The translations under genes and the position numbers were made by a program. From Aquirhabdus sp. (lineage in GTDB: Bacteria > Pseudomonadota > Gammaproteobacteria > Pseudomonadales > Moraxellaceae), in assembly GCA_030152425.1 (NCBI GenBank), contig JASLJP010000198.1, positions 1-33,073 of the forward strand: 33,073 nucleotides of DNA, given 5' to 3'. The notes beneath the pieces are model-generated. The model was not told the DNA's origin, did no database searches, and was given only the letters and a program-made list of their open reading frames with translations. Positions within the stretch are counted from its first letter, which is position 1. Each line of letters opens with the position of its first letter. Positions 9,000 through 18,600 of this stretch are shown here, in pieces.

Positions 9000-9392
9000 T
9001 TATTGTGAGTTGCGCTCGCTATAGGCGGTGGCCGCGGCACTGCCCAAAGCCGCGCCAATCGCTGCACCCCCCTCACCGCCGATCATTTCCTGACCGACCA
9101 CAGCGCCGACACCACTGCCAATCGCCGCGCGCACGGCTGTTTTACGATTGCCACCAGCGGTCGAGGCTCCCATACCACCACCCAGCGCGCCGCCGATCGC
9201 CGCACCCGGCGTACCGGCGACATTATTGCCCAGCATTGCGCCGATCGCGCTGCCGCCCGCTGCATAGCCCAGTTGTTGGCCTTGCGGCGACATCGAGGTG
9301 CATGCCGTCATCGCCAGCATTGCGGTCAGTACACTGCCGGCCAGCGCCGCTTTATATCCTGCTTTCAAAATAGCCACTTTGGTCACTGTCAT
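9000..9392 (-). CDS. Glycine-zipper lipoprotein
   Basis: A 130-residue small lipoprotein. The signal ends in lipobox MTAC (Cys31). The mature part is dominated by small residues in GxxxG spacing (AAGGSAIGAMLG, GAAIGGALGGGMGAS, AAIGSGVGAVVG, GGAAIGAALG), a glycine-zipper arrangement seen in outer-membrane lipoproteins related to SlyB, OsmB and YMGG-like proteins. Such zippers pack as paired helices in the membrane; the precise role is unknown. The ATG at 9392 has only a closely placed GGTGA, so the start could be slightly different. It is divergent from the amidotransferase at 9663, with 270 bases between that must hold both promoters. I saw no other gene there. Confidence 0.8.
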   Translation of the reverse strand: MTVTKVAILKAGYKAALAGSVLTAMLAMTACTSMSPQGQQLGYAAGGSAIGAMLGNNVAGTPGAAIGGALGGGMGASTAGGNRKTAVRAAIGSGVGAVVGQEMIGGEGGAAIGAALGSAAATAYSERNSQ

Positions 9393-9662
9393 TCACCCAT
9401 AAAAAATAATTTTCGCTGCCGTACACGCCCACCCTCGAAAGACAGTCGGTCGTACGACACCCTTGCTGTTTATTACAACAGACCGCGCCGCTGCCTGCAT
9501 GACTAATTTTGGGATGGTTTTGGCATTTCTGTAGGAATTTCAAACAATATGCGGGCAGGATATGCGCAATCAGCGTTTAATTTGCATCGCACAAGTCCTT
9601 CACGATGCAGGGGCGATATGAGAGGATGAGCATCTGTCGGGGATTTAAAGAGTCAGGAAACA

Positions 9663-10355
9663 ATGAAAATTCATGTTTTTCAGCATGTGGCGTTTGAGGG
9701 GCTGGGCAGTATCGAAAACTGGCTGGTGGCGCACGACGCGACGATCAGTTATAGCCACTTCTATCAAGACGCGACACTACCCGATCTGGATCAGATCGAC
9801 GCACTGATCGTGCTGGGCGGGCCGATGAGTGTGCACGATGTACACGACTACCCGTGGCTGGCCGAGGAAGCCGTCTTTATCGCCCGTGCCATCGCCGCAC
9901 AGAAGCCCGTACTGGGGATCTGTCTGGGCGCACAGCTCATCGCCCATAGCTTGGGCGCACGGGTCTATAAAAATGACGTCAAAGAAATCGGCTGGTTTCC
10001 CATCTCCGCCATCCCGCACAGCGACGATGCCTTTCACTTTGCACCGACCAGCACCGTGTTTCATTGGCATGGCGAGACGTTTGATCTACCGCCCGATGCC
10101 ATCCACCTCGCCCAAAGCCATGCCTGCCGCAACCAAGCCTTTCAGCTCGGCCGCCACGTGATCGGCCTGCAGTTCCATCTGGAAACCACGGCGCAGAGTG
10201 CCGATGCGATCATTAGCCATTGCAATGATGAACTGCTGGAGCAGCCCTATATCCAATCCGAATCTGTCCTGCGCGCTGCGCCCGCGAGTCAGTATCAGGC
10301 GGTGAATGCCGTGATGGCGGAAGTGCTGGGGTATCTGCTGGAGGGCAAATTCTAA
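9663..10355 (+). CDS. Class I glutamine amidotransferase (GMP-synthase-like)
   Basis: A 230-residue stand-alone GATase1 protein. The nucleophile elbow GICLGAQ places the catalytic Cys at 87. The His-x-Glu pair is H172/E174 in GLQFHLE, and the oxyanion strand LIVLGGPMSV is near residue 50. These are the residues that release ammonia from glutamine. No synthase domain is fused, so the acceptor is unknown. Proteins of this type are annotated as GMP-synthase-like amidotransferases, and some hydrolyse gamma-glutamyl compounds. The ATG at 9663 is preceded by AGGAAAC. It is a single gene closed by a terminator. Confidence 0.92.
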   Translation: MKIHVFQHVAFEGLGSIENWLVAHDATISYSHFYQDATLPDLDQIDALIVLGGPMSVHDVHDYPWLAEEAVFIARAIAAQKPVLGICLGAQLIAHSLGARVYKNDVKEIGWFPISAIPHSDDAFHFAPTSTVFHWHGETFDLPPDAIHLAQSHACRNQAFQLGRHVIGLQFHLETTAQSADAIISHCNDELLEQPYIQSESVLRAAPASQYQAVNAVMAEVLGYLLEGKF

Positions 10356-10369
10356 AACAGCACCCAACA

Positions 10370-10404
10370 AAAGACCCCAGCACCATACGAATACTGGGGT
10401 CTTT
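10370..10404. terminator. Intrinsic terminator, probably bidirectional
   Basis: AAAGACCCCAG (10370-10380) pairs with CTGGGGTCTTT (10394-10404). It ends the amidotransferase gene on plus. On minus it follows tRNA-Ser by about 30 bases, with TTTTG after the stem. Confidence 0.82.
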
Positions 10405-10434
10405 CACTGTAGCGGAACCTACAGGTCTTACATT

Positions 10435-10525
10435 TGGCGGTGAGAGAGGGATTCGAACCCTCGATATGCTATTAACATATACACACTTTCCAGGCGTGCT
10501 CCTTCAGCCACTCGGACACCTCACC
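10435..10525 (-). tRNA. tRNA-Ser (anticodon GGA)
   Basis: On the minus strand the 91-nt sequence begins GGTGAGG and ends in TCTCACC, discriminator G and an encoded CCA. The acceptor stem pairs over seven positions with one G-U. The anticodon stem-loop reads CACGC-CTGGAAA-GTGTG, giving anticodon GGA, which reads UCC and UCU. A long variable arm (about 10-nt inverted repeat ATATG...CATAT) and a T arm with GGTTCGAATCC identify a class II serine tRNA. Confidence 0.96.
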
Positions 10526-10536
10526 AAGGGGCGGTA

Positions 10537-10564
10537 GTCTAACGAAAACTGCGTTGAAAGCCAA
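10537..10564 (-). promoter_or_regulatory. Possible tRNA-Ser promoter
   Basis: On minus, TTGGCT (10559-10564) and TTAGAC (10537-10542) are 16 bases apart. A GC-rich stretch before the tRNA start is typical of stable-RNA promoters. The fit is moderate and by eye only. Confidence 0.35.
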
Positions 10565-10613
10565 TCAGAATTTTTAAGATAGAATCTGTGGCGGTTAGAG
10601 ATTCGGTGCTAAC

Positions 10614-12524
10614 ATGGCGCTATTCAGTACAGATGGGTTTAAACCTATGCAGGTCTCTACGCAACGCCCCGCAATGTCCGCGATGACACTCGCCGCATTG
10701 GGGATCGTTTTTGGGGATATCGGCACCAGCCCCCTCTACGCACTCAAAGAATGTTTCCATGCCGCGCACGGCATTGCGATCACACATCATAATGTGCTGG
10801 GCATCCTGTCTTTGATCTTTTGGTCGCTCATGATCGTGGTCTCGATCAAATATGTCGCGGTCATCATGCATGCCGATAACAACGGCGAAGGCGGGATCAT
10901 GGCGCTGCTGGCACTAAGTCTGCGCAATAAAAAAATCGGTTCCAGAACCCGCGCCGCGCTGGTGGCCATCGGGCTTTTTGGCGCGGCGCTGTTTTTTGGC
11001 GATGGCATCATCACGCCTGCCGTGTCGGTGCTGTCGGCGGTGGAGGGCCTGTCGATCGCGACACCGATCTTCACGCCCTATATCATTCCGATCACCCTTG
11101 CGGTGCTGATCGGGCTGTTTATGATCCAGCGCAATGGTACAGGCTCGGTGGGTCGCTATTTTGGCCCGATCACGCTGCTGTGGTTTATCTCGCTGGGGGT
11201 GATCGGTATCCTCAGCATCGTGCAAAATCCGGCGATCTTGGAGATGGTCAATCCGTATTGGGCGGGCGCTTTTGTCGTGGCGCACCCGGGCATTGCTTTT
11301 TTAGCCATGAGTGCGGTGGTGCTGACCATCACCGGTGGCGAGGCACTATATGCCGACATGGGGCATTTTGGCCGCAAGCCGATTCAGTTGGCGTGGTTCT
11401 TTGTGGTGCTGCCATGTCTGCTGCTCAACTATGCCGGTCAGGGTGCACTGCTGCTGCGTGACCCGACCTCGGTGGAAAATCCTTTTTATAAACTGGTGCC
11501 AGAAATCGCGCTATACCCCATGATCGTGCTGGCGACCATCGCGACGGTGATCGCGTCGCAAGCAGTGATTTCAGGCGTGTTTTCGATAGCGCGGCAGGCG
11601 ATGCAACTGGGCTATTTGCCGCGTTTTACCGTCCTGCATACCTCAGAGTCCGAGATCGGACAGATCTATATTCCATTTTTAAACTGGCTGCTGCTGTCGG
11701 CGATTCTGGTGCTGGTGGTGATGTTTAAATCCAGCTCCAATCTGGCGGCGGCCTATGGTCTGGCGGTGACCATGACCATGCTGTGCGATACGCTGCTGGT
11801 CGGTTTCGTCATGTACAGCATGTGGCGCTGGAGCAAGGTCAAGGTACTGCTGATCGTGGTGCCGTTCTTTATCCTCGATCTGGTGTTCTTTGGCGCGACC
11901 TCGCTCAAGATCATCGCCGGTGGCTGGTTCCCGCTGCTGGTGGGTGTGATCGCCTTCACCATCATGATGACATGGAAACGGGGTCGTGAGCTGCTGCTGT
12001 CCAAGCTACAGATGGAGACGCTGCCGCTGGATCTGTTTATCAACAGCGTGACGACTTCGGCGCATACCGTGCAGGGTACGGCGATCTTTATGACCGCCAG
12101 CCAGACGGTGGTGCCCCATGCACTGCTGCACAACTTAAAGCACAACAAGATCTTGCATGAAACCAATATCTTGATGACAGTGATCACCGAGGATGTGCCG
12201 TATATCGCGGAAGAAAAACGCATCACGGTCGAGCGGATCAATGAACGGTTTTATCGACTGGTGGCGCGCTATGGCTTTAAAGAGCAGCCCAACGTGCCAG
12301 TAGCGGTAGAGTATGGCTTGGAGCAGCTCAAACTGCCGTTCGACATGATGATGATCAGCTTCTTTGTCTCGCGCGAGCGGATTCTGCATACCGTGGGCGA
12401 TGGCATGTCGCCGTGGCGTGAAAAACTGTTTATCTCGATGTCGCGCAACACCAGTGCGGTCAGCGACTTTTTCCAGATCCCGACTAACCGTGTCGTGGAG
12501 ATGGGCAGTCAGATCGAGATCTAA
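10614..12524 (+). CDS. kup: Low-affinity potassium uptake protein Kup
   Basis: A 636-residue member of the KUP/HAK/KT family (formerly TrkD), a proton-coupled potassium symporter of the inner membrane. The signature GIVFGDIGTSPLYALKE is near residues 32-48. The loop HADNNGEGGIMAL and the segment ALFFGDGIITPA are also characteristic. About twelve hydrophobic helices are spread over residues 25-455, followed by a soluble C-terminal domain. The ATG at 10614 has GGTG about six bases upstream. An ATG at 10647 is an alternative. It is divergent from tRNA-Ser and ends in its own terminator. Length is close to that of the E. coli protein. Confidence 0.96.
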   Translation: MALFSTDGFKPMQVSTQRPAMSAMTLAALGIVFGDIGTSPLYALKECFHAAHGIAITHHNVLGILSLIFWSLMIVVSIKYVAVIMHADNNGEGGIMALLALSLRNKKIGSRTRAALVAIGLFGAALFFGDGIITPAVSVLSAVEGLSIATPIFTPYIIPITLAVLIGLFMIQRNGTGSVGRYFGPITLLWFISLGVIGILSIVQNPAILEMVNPYWAGAFVVAHPGIAFLAMSAVVLTITGGEALYADMGHFGRKPIQLAWFFVVLPCLLLNYAGQGALLLRDPTSVENPFYKLVPEIALYPMIVLATIATVIASQAVISGVFSIARQAMQLGYLPRFTVLHTSESEIGQIYIPFLNWLLLSAILVLVVMFKSSSNLAAAYGLAVTMTMLCDTLLVGFVMYSMWRWSKVKVLLIVVPFFILDLVFFGATSLKIIAGGWFPLLVGVIAFTIMMTWKRGRELLLSKLQMETLPLDLFINSVTTSAHTVQGTAIFMTASQTVVPHALLHNLKHNKILHETNILMTVITEDVPYIAEEKRITVERINERFYRLVARYGFKEQPNVPVAVEYGLEQLKLPFDMMMISFFVSRERILHTVGDGMSPWREKLFISMSRNTSAVSDFFQIPTNRVVEMGSQIEI

Positions 12525-12538
12525 GGCGGTCTAGACAT

Positions 12539-12573
12539 GCCCCGACAGGTCTGACCTGCAGGGGCTATTTTTT
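12539..12573 (+). terminator. Intrinsic terminator of kup
   Basis: GCCCC/GGGGC outer arms (12539-12543, 12561-12565) with an inner CAGGT/ACCTG stem are followed by TATTTTTT. Confidence 0.88.
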
Positions 12574-12583
12574 GTTTGATGTG

Positions 12584-13636
12584 ATGAAAAACCTATCCAT
12601 GTTTGCCCAGCGTATATCCCCCTCGCCACTATTGATCCTGATCATTGCACTGAGCGGCAGCCCCGTGCTGCATGCCGAAAGCGCGACGGCCTATGCGCCT
12701 GCAGGCTATGCACCACATAGCGCCACGGCCAGTGCCCCGCCATCGCAGACCGATGCCGAGGAAGACGACGGGCGCTCGCCGCCGGAATGTACCGTCAACT
12801 ACTATCTGGGCGATGCGCCCAACTTCGTCAACCCCAAGCTGGCGACCAACACCACCGAGCTGTGCTTTGATGGGTTTACCGTGATGTACTCCGGCGTGAC
12901 GCGGACGCCGCTGTGGTCGGCGCAGCACCTGACCCGCGCACGGATCGAAGGGGCACAGACCCTGAGCCGGTTGAACAACTTTCATGAAGAAACCAAGCTG
13001 CCTTTCGATCAGCGCGCGACGCTCAACGACTATAAGGGCAGCGGCTATGACCGGGGCCATATGTCCCCCAATGGCGATATGGGCACGCGTGAGCAGCAGT
13101 TTAATAGTTTTTCGCTGGCCAATATCGTGCCGCAAGATCGCTATAACAACCAGCACCCTTGGCGTGCGCTGGAAGAAGCCACCCGTGAACTGGTCAAGCT
13201 GGAAGGTGAGGCCTATGTGATCACCGGCGCGGCGTTTATCGGCGATGAATTTCGCCAGATCGGCAACGTGGTCGTGCCTTCGGATGTGTTTAAGGTGGTG
13301 TATTTCCCGCGCAGACAGGCGGCTGGGGTGTATTTTGCACCGAATGACGCGTCAAATCAGGTGGAGGTGATCAGTCTGGCCGAGCTGAATCGCCGTATCG
13401 GACTGGATCTGATGCCCAGTCTGCCCGAGGTGGTCAAAAAACGGCGGGTGGATATGCCCTTGAACACCACGTGGGCGCAGCGCAGTAGCGAATTTACCGT
13501 GGGGCAGCGGACGGTGGCGACCTCTAGCGGTGACCATCGCCCTACAAACTATGGGATATCGAGCAACTCACAGCTCACCCCGGCGCAGCGCAATTTGCTA
13601 AAACGCATGTGGCGCGCGCTGTGGGAGCTCAAATAA
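12584..13636 (+). CDS. Exported DNA/RNA non-specific endonuclease
   Basis: About 350 residues from ATG 12584. A TTG start at 12572 sits in the T tract of the kup terminator and is rejected. A signal peptide ends near VLHA, then about 45 Ala/Pro/Ser-rich residues. The catalytic domain (about 75-300) is of the Serratia NucA/beta-beta-alpha-metal type. The motif YDRGHMSPNGDM contains the general-base His (about 159), and the metal-ligand Asn is expected within FSLANIVPQDRYNNQ. The enzyme should cut DNA and RNA outside the cytoplasm, for nutrition or defence. No immunity gene is adjacent, as would be needed for a toxin acting on kin. No clear ribosome site is visible. Confidence 0.88.
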   Translation: MKNLSMFAQRISPSPLLILIIALSGSPVLHAESATAYAPAGYAPHSATASAPPSQTDAEEDDGRSPPECTVNYYLGDAPNFVNPKLATNTTELCFDGFTVMYSGVTRTPLWSAQHLTRARIEGAQTLSRLNNFHEETKLPFDQRATLNDYKGSGYDRGHMSPNGDMGTREQQFNSFSLANIVPQDRYNNQHPWRALEEATRELVKLEGEAYVITGAAFIGDEFRQIGNVVVPSDVFKVVYFPRRQAAGVYFAPNDASNQVEVISLAELNRRIGLDLMPSLPEVVKKRRVDMPLNTTWAQRSSEFTVGQRTVATSSGDHRPTNYGISSNSQLTPAQRNLLKRMWRALWELK

Positions 13637-13641
13637 AAGCA

Positions 13642-14295
13642 TCACGCGCCGACGCGATAGCTGCGCAGGAAGCGCTGCACGATCTCACGCGCATAGGCCG
13701 CGCTGGCTGCGGCGTCACTCTGGGTGTCGATGCCCAAGATACGGCGAAAGTGAGTACAGCCACTAAACGACGATAAGAAATACTCCGCCGCCATAGTCAC
13801 ATCGGGGATATCGAGTTTGCGCTGATCATGCGCTTGCTGCAGCAGGCGCGCCATCTCATTGATCGCACGCTGGGGTCCAGCATTGAAAAACAATAAGGTC
13901 AGCGCCGGATTTTGCGCGGCCATGCCCACCATCAGACGATGCAGGTCTATCGCCTCCGCGTCATTCAACATATCCTGAAAACGACAGGCCACGGTATAGA
14001 GCGCCTGCTCGATCGGCGCTTCGAGCGCCAAATCAAAGCACAGTGGCGGGAGACGATTGGCGCAATGTCCTTCGATCGCAGCGGAAAACAGCGATTCTTT
14101 GTCATTAAAATGACTGTATACCGTGAGCTTGGATACGCCCGCCTCGGCCGCGATGGCATCCATGCTGGTTCCGTCATAGCCCAACTTTAAAAACAGCGTC
14201 TTGGCGGCCTGCAGGATGGCAGCACGCTTGGCCAGATCTTTGGGACGACCGGGGGCAGTGGGCTGAGCGAGGGTAGCTGTCGTCGCGATAGTCAT
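13642..14295 (-). CDS. TetR/AcrR family repressor of the RND efflux operon
   Basis: About 217 residues from ATG 14295 (MTIATTATLAQ). The frame stays open to 14511, but that would add 72 residues unlike the family and overlap the divergent gene. The TetR helix-turn-helix is clear: AILQAAKTLFLKLGYDGTSMDAIAAEAGVSKLTVYSHFNDKESLF. The C-terminal part resembles the AcrR-type ligand-binding domain (DLHRLMVGMAAQNPAL). The gene is divergent from an RND adaptor/pump operon, the usual arrangement for a local repressor released by a pump substrate. Ligand unknown. Confidence 0.9.
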   Translation of the reverse strand: MTIATTATLAQPTAPGRPKDLAKRAAILQAAKTLFLKLGYDGTSMDAIAAEAGVSKLTVYSHFNDKESLFSAAIEGHCANRLPPLCFDLALEAPIEQALYTVACRFQDMLNDAEAIDLHRLMVGMAAQNPALTLLFFNAGPQRAINEMARLLQQAHDQRKLDIPDVTMAAEYFLSSFSGCTHFRRILGIDTQSDAAASAAYAREIVQRFLRSYRVGA

Positions 14296-14344
14296 GGTGA
14301 ACGGTTTACTCCAGCCCGCAGGCAAATTCGTACGGCTTGGTACA

Positions 14345-14404
14345 AAATAGTTGCCAAATAGTGAACTATGGGGTTTACTAATGTTTCTATACTGCATAGT
14401 ATAG
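14345..14404. promoter_or_regulatory. Repeated half-sites and palindrome, likely TetR operator region
   Basis: Two direct copies of AAATAGT start at 14345 and 14356 (11 bases apart). ATAGT-GA-ACTAT (14358-14369) forms an inverted pair, and CTATACT-GCAT-AGTATAG (14387-14404) is a second inverted repeat with seven-base arms. They lie in the space shared by the TetR gene and the RND operon. Confidence 0.5.
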
Positions 14405-14498
14405 CAATTATTCACCGCATCGACGAAAATTTGTGCTAATTTCAGACGACCCGCTGAACAGCGCACAATAAAGCAAAAAGTATACGAGGATCGCTCCC

Positions 14499-15683
14499 AT
14501 GTCTCAGTCACGCTATCCGCGTCACATCAGCACGACATTGGCCACGACTGTGGCTACCACAGTCGCTGCCACGCTGCTCTTGACTGCCTGCGGCCATAAA
14601 GAAGCCCCGCCTCCGCCCCCCCGTCCAGCGATGGTGGTCCAGCCCGTCACCGCCAGCACCGCGCTCAATAGCTATGCCGGTGTGGTCACCGCCCGTGTCC
14701 AGCCCCAACTGGCGTTTCGGATCGGCGGCAAGGTGATCAAGCGCATGGTCGATGCCGGAGATCGCGTGACACGCGGCCAATTGCTCGCCGAGCTGGACCC
14801 GCAAGATGCGCAACTCCAACGCAGCTCCGCAGAAGCACAACTGGCCAGCGCCGTCTCCAATGAGCGCGTGGCTAAAGCCGAGCTGGCACGTTATCAGCAG
14901 TTGCTCGCCCCGAACGCCATCAGCCGCTCACAGTTTGATCAGGTCGAAAACCAATACAAATCAGCCGTCTCGGCACTGCAACAAGCCAAATCGCAATACA
15001 ACGTCGCAACGAACCAAACCGACTACACCCAACTGCGCGCGCCGACCAATGGCGTGGTGGTGCAGCGTCTGGTTGAGGCCGGACAGGTCGTGGCTGCGGG
15101 TCAATCGGTCTATACCCTGGCCGCCGCGGGCGACCGTGAGGTGCTGATCGGCCTGCCGGAGCAGGATGTGCCGCGCTTTCGCATCGGCCAAGCCGTGACG
15201 GTGACCGTGTGGTCACAGCCTGATGCACGCTTCCCCGCCCATGTCCGCGAGCTATCGCCGGCTGCGGATGACTCCCGCACCTTTGCTACGCGCATCACCT
15301 TTGACAACCCGAATGCACCGGTCGATATCGGCCAGAGCGCTCGGGTCTATGCCGCCGATGCGCGTACCGCATCGGCACTGTCCGTACCGCTGTCTGCGGT
15401 GACCGCCGAACAGGGCGCGCCCTATGTCTGGGTACTGGATCCGGCGACGTCGACCATCAAACGCACCATGGTCACGCTGGGCACCTATGACCGTGAGTCT
15501 GTGCCAGTACTGTCCGGTCTGAAACCGTCGGACTGGGTGGTGGTGGCCGGTGTACAACTGCTGCACGATGGGCAGAAGATCCAAGCCGTAGACCGCCAGA
15601 ACCGCGTGGTGACGTCCCAAAGTGGAGTACACGCCAGTGCAGCACCGCAAGCCGTAACCACCACGACCGTGTCCACGAAATAA
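14499..15683 (+). CDS. RND efflux periplasmic adaptor (membrane fusion protein)
   Basis: A 394-residue lipoprotein adaptor. Lipobox LTAC gives Cys31, followed by a Pro-rich linker. The lipoyl half-motifs (QLAFRIGGKVIKRMVDAGDRV, and later RAPTNGVVVQRLVEAGQVV) flank an alpha-helical hairpin (about 105-165). A beta-barrel (VLIGLPEQDVPRFRIGQAVTV) and a membrane-proximal domain with APYVWVLD follow. The adaptor links the inner-membrane pump to an outer-membrane channel; no channel gene is present here, so one encoded elsewhere must be used. ATG at 14499 with GAGG upstream. The pump gene begins 11 bases after the stop. Confidence 0.94.
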   Translation: MSQSRYPRHISTTLATTVATTVAATLLLTACGHKEAPPPPPRPAMVVQPVTASTALNSYAGVVTARVQPQLAFRIGGKVIKRMVDAGDRVTRGQLLAELDPQDAQLQRSSAEAQLASAVSNERVAKAELARYQQLLAPNAISRSQFDQVENQYKSAVSALQQAKSQYNVATNQTDYTQLRAPTNGVVVQRLVEAGQVVAAGQSVYTLAAAGDREVLIGLPEQDVPRFRIGQAVTVTVWSQPDARFPAHVRELSPAADDSRTFATRITFDNPNAPVDIGQSARVYAADARTASALSVPLSAVTAEQGAPYVWVLDPATSTIKRTMVTLGTYDRESVPVLSGLKPSDWVVVAGVQLLHDGQKIQAVDRQNRVVTSQSGVHASAAPQAVTTTTVSTK

Positions 15684-15693
15684 GGTTAATGCC

Positions 15694-18600
15694 ATGAACT
15701 TTAATCTCTCTGCGTGGGCGCTACGCAACCGCCAACTGGTGCTGTATTTCATGATCCTGCTCGGGATCATCGGCGCGCTGTCCTATAAAAAACTCGGTCA
15801 GAGCGAAGACCCGCCGTTTACCTTTAAGGTGATGGTGGTGCAGACCTATTGGCCGGGCGCCAATGCCGAGGAGGTGTCGAAGCTGATCACCGATCCGGTC
15901 GAAAAGAAACTGATGGAAACCGGCAACTACGACAAAATCATCTCCTATTCGCGGCCGGGCGAGTCGTTGGTGACTTTTATCGCGCGCGATTCGATGCACT
16001 CCAGCGAGATTCCCGAACTGTGGTATCAGGTGCGCAAAAAGATCGGCGATATCAAGCAAAACCTACCCGCCGGAGTGCAAGGGCCGTTTTTTAACGACGA
16101 ATTTGGCGATACCTACGGCAATATCTATGCGCTGACCGGCAAAGGCTTTGACTATGCCGTGCTCAAAGACTACGCCGACCGCATCCAGCTCGAACTGGAA
16201 AACGTGCCCGATGTCTCCAAGGTCGATCTGCTCGGTCTGCAAAGTGAAAAAATCTGGGTCGAGGTGTCGAACACCAAAGTCGCCAGCCTCGGCATTCCGC
16301 TCTCTGTCGTGCAACAAGCGCTAAATGCGCAGAATGCCATTACCTCGGCTGGCTTCTTTGAGACGCCGACCGACCGTATTCAACTGCGCGTCAGCGGCCG
16401 CTTTAAAACCGTCGACGAGATTCGCAATTTCCCGATCCAGATCGGCAATCGCACCTTGGTGCTGGATAATATCGCTGATGTGCATCGCGGCTTTAGCGAT
16501 CCGGCGCAGCCGCGTATGCGCTTTATGGGGCAGGATGCCATTGGCATCGAAGTCTCGATGAAAGCCGGCGGTGACATCTTGGCGCTGGGTAAAAACCTGC
16601 AAGACAGCTTTGCCAAAGTGCAGCAAACCCTGCCGGTGGGCATGACACTGAGCAAGGTCTCTGATCAGCCTGCGGCGGTGAAAGCTGGAGTCAGTGAATT
16701 TGTCGACGCGCTGGCTGAGGCGGTGATCATCGTCTTGATCGTGAGCTTCTTTTCATTGGGCTTTCGTACCGGTACGGTGGTGGCACTGGCCATCCCGCTG
16801 GTACTGGCCATCACCTTTGCGGTGATGCACTACTTCAACATTGGCTTGCACAAGATTTCTCTGGGTGCGCTGGTGCTGGCGCTGGGCTTGCTGGTCGACG
16901 ATGCGATCATCGCTGTCGAGATGATGTCGATCAAGATGGAGCAGGGTCTCAGCCGTCTACAAGCCGCGACGTTCGCGTGGAACTCCACGGCATTCCCAAT
17001 GCTGACCGGCACCCTGATCACGGCGGCGGGCTTTTTGCCCATCGCCACGGCGGCGTCGAGTACCGGTGAATACACCCGCTCGATCTTCGAGGTGGTGACC
17101 ATTGCCCTGCTGGTCTCGTGGCTGGCGGCGGTGATCTTTGTGCCGTATTTGGGCGATCTGCTGCTGCCCGACTATGCCAAACTGCGCGCCAAAGCACGCG
17201 CCAAGATCGTAGCCGCAGAGAGCGGCAAGGCCAAACCTTCGCTCAAAGAACGCTTTTTTCCCAAAAATGCGCCGAATGCCGAAATAGACAACGACAATGA
17301 GCCACCGGTGGTCACGGCGGTCGAGCCGCATCATGACCCCTACGCCAGCAAGTTCTACACGCGCTTCCGCGCGGCGGTCGAGTGGTGTCTGACCTATCGC
17401 AAGACGGTGATCGCCATTACCGTGGGTGCGTTTATCGCCTCGATTTTCCTGTTTAGCTTTGTGCCGCAGCAGTTTTTCCCGTCGTCCAACCGTCTGGAGC
17501 TGATGGTCGATCTGAAACTGACTGAGGGCGCATCGCTGACGGCGACCGAAACGCAGGCCAAGAAACTTGAAGCCCTGCTGAAAACGCAAAAGGGCATCGA
17601 CAACTATGTCAGCTATATCGGAACTGGCTCACCGCGCTTCTATCTGCCGCTGGATCAGCAATTGCCACAGGCCAGCTTTGCCCAGTTCGTGATCTTGGCC
17701 AAGACGCTGGAAGACCGTGAGCGGCTGCGCACCTGGCTGATCCATACCATGGACCACGATTTTCCCGATATCCGCACCCGCGTCTCACGACTCGAGAATG
17801 GCCCTCCGGTCGGCTATCCGGTACAGTTCCGCGTCTCGGGTGAGGACATCCATGACGTGCGTATGCTGGCGCGTCAGGTGGCGGCCAAGGTGCAGGAAAA
17901 CCCGCATGTGGTCAACGTCCACCTCGACTGGGAAGAGCCGAGTAAGTCGATATTCCTGAATCTCGACCAGAATCGCGCCCGTGCGCTGGGGGTGAATAGT
18001 CAGGATCTGGCCAACTTCCTGCAGAGCGCCCTGACGGGGGTCACTGTGAGTCAGTTCCGCGAGAACAAATCGCTGATCGACATCCAATTGCGCGGCCTGT
18101 CGCTGGAACGCAACGCGGTGAATCAGCTCAGCAGTCTGGCTGTGCCGACCAGCAACGGCGGCACCGTGCCCCTGTCGCAAATTGCCACGCTGGAGTATGG
18201 CTTTGAAGAAGGCATCATCTGGCGACGTAATCGTCTACCGACGGTGACCGTGCGCGCCGATATCTATGACGCCACCCAGCCGGTGACACTGGTCAACCAG
18301 ATCTCGCCGACACTGGATGCGATCCGCGCCAAGCTACCGACGGGCTATGTGCTGGCTGTGGGCGGCACGGTCGAGGACTCGGCACGCGGCCAAAACTCGG
18401 TCAATGCCGGTATGCCGCTGTTTCTGGTGGTGGTGATCACGCTGCTGATGCTACAACTGCGCAGTATTTCGCGCTCGATCATCGTCTTCCTGACTGCGCC
18501 GCTGGGGCTGATCGGCGTCACCCTCTTCCTGCTGCTGTTTAACCAGCCGTTTGGGTTTGTCGCGATGCTCGGCACCATCGCACTGTCCGGCATGATCATG

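Noticed and set aside
12572..12583. TTG start for the nuclease.
   Set aside because: It lies in the T tract of the kup terminator. ATG 12584 gives a proper signal peptide.
12584..13636. Possibility that the nuclease is a toxin or interbacterial effector.
   Set aside because: It has a plain Sec-type signal, no delivery domain and no neighbouring immunity gene.
14296..14511. N-terminal 72-residue extension of the TetR protein.
   Set aside because: It would cover the operator region and overlap the divergent adaptor gene. ATG 14295 gives a normal-length TetR protein.
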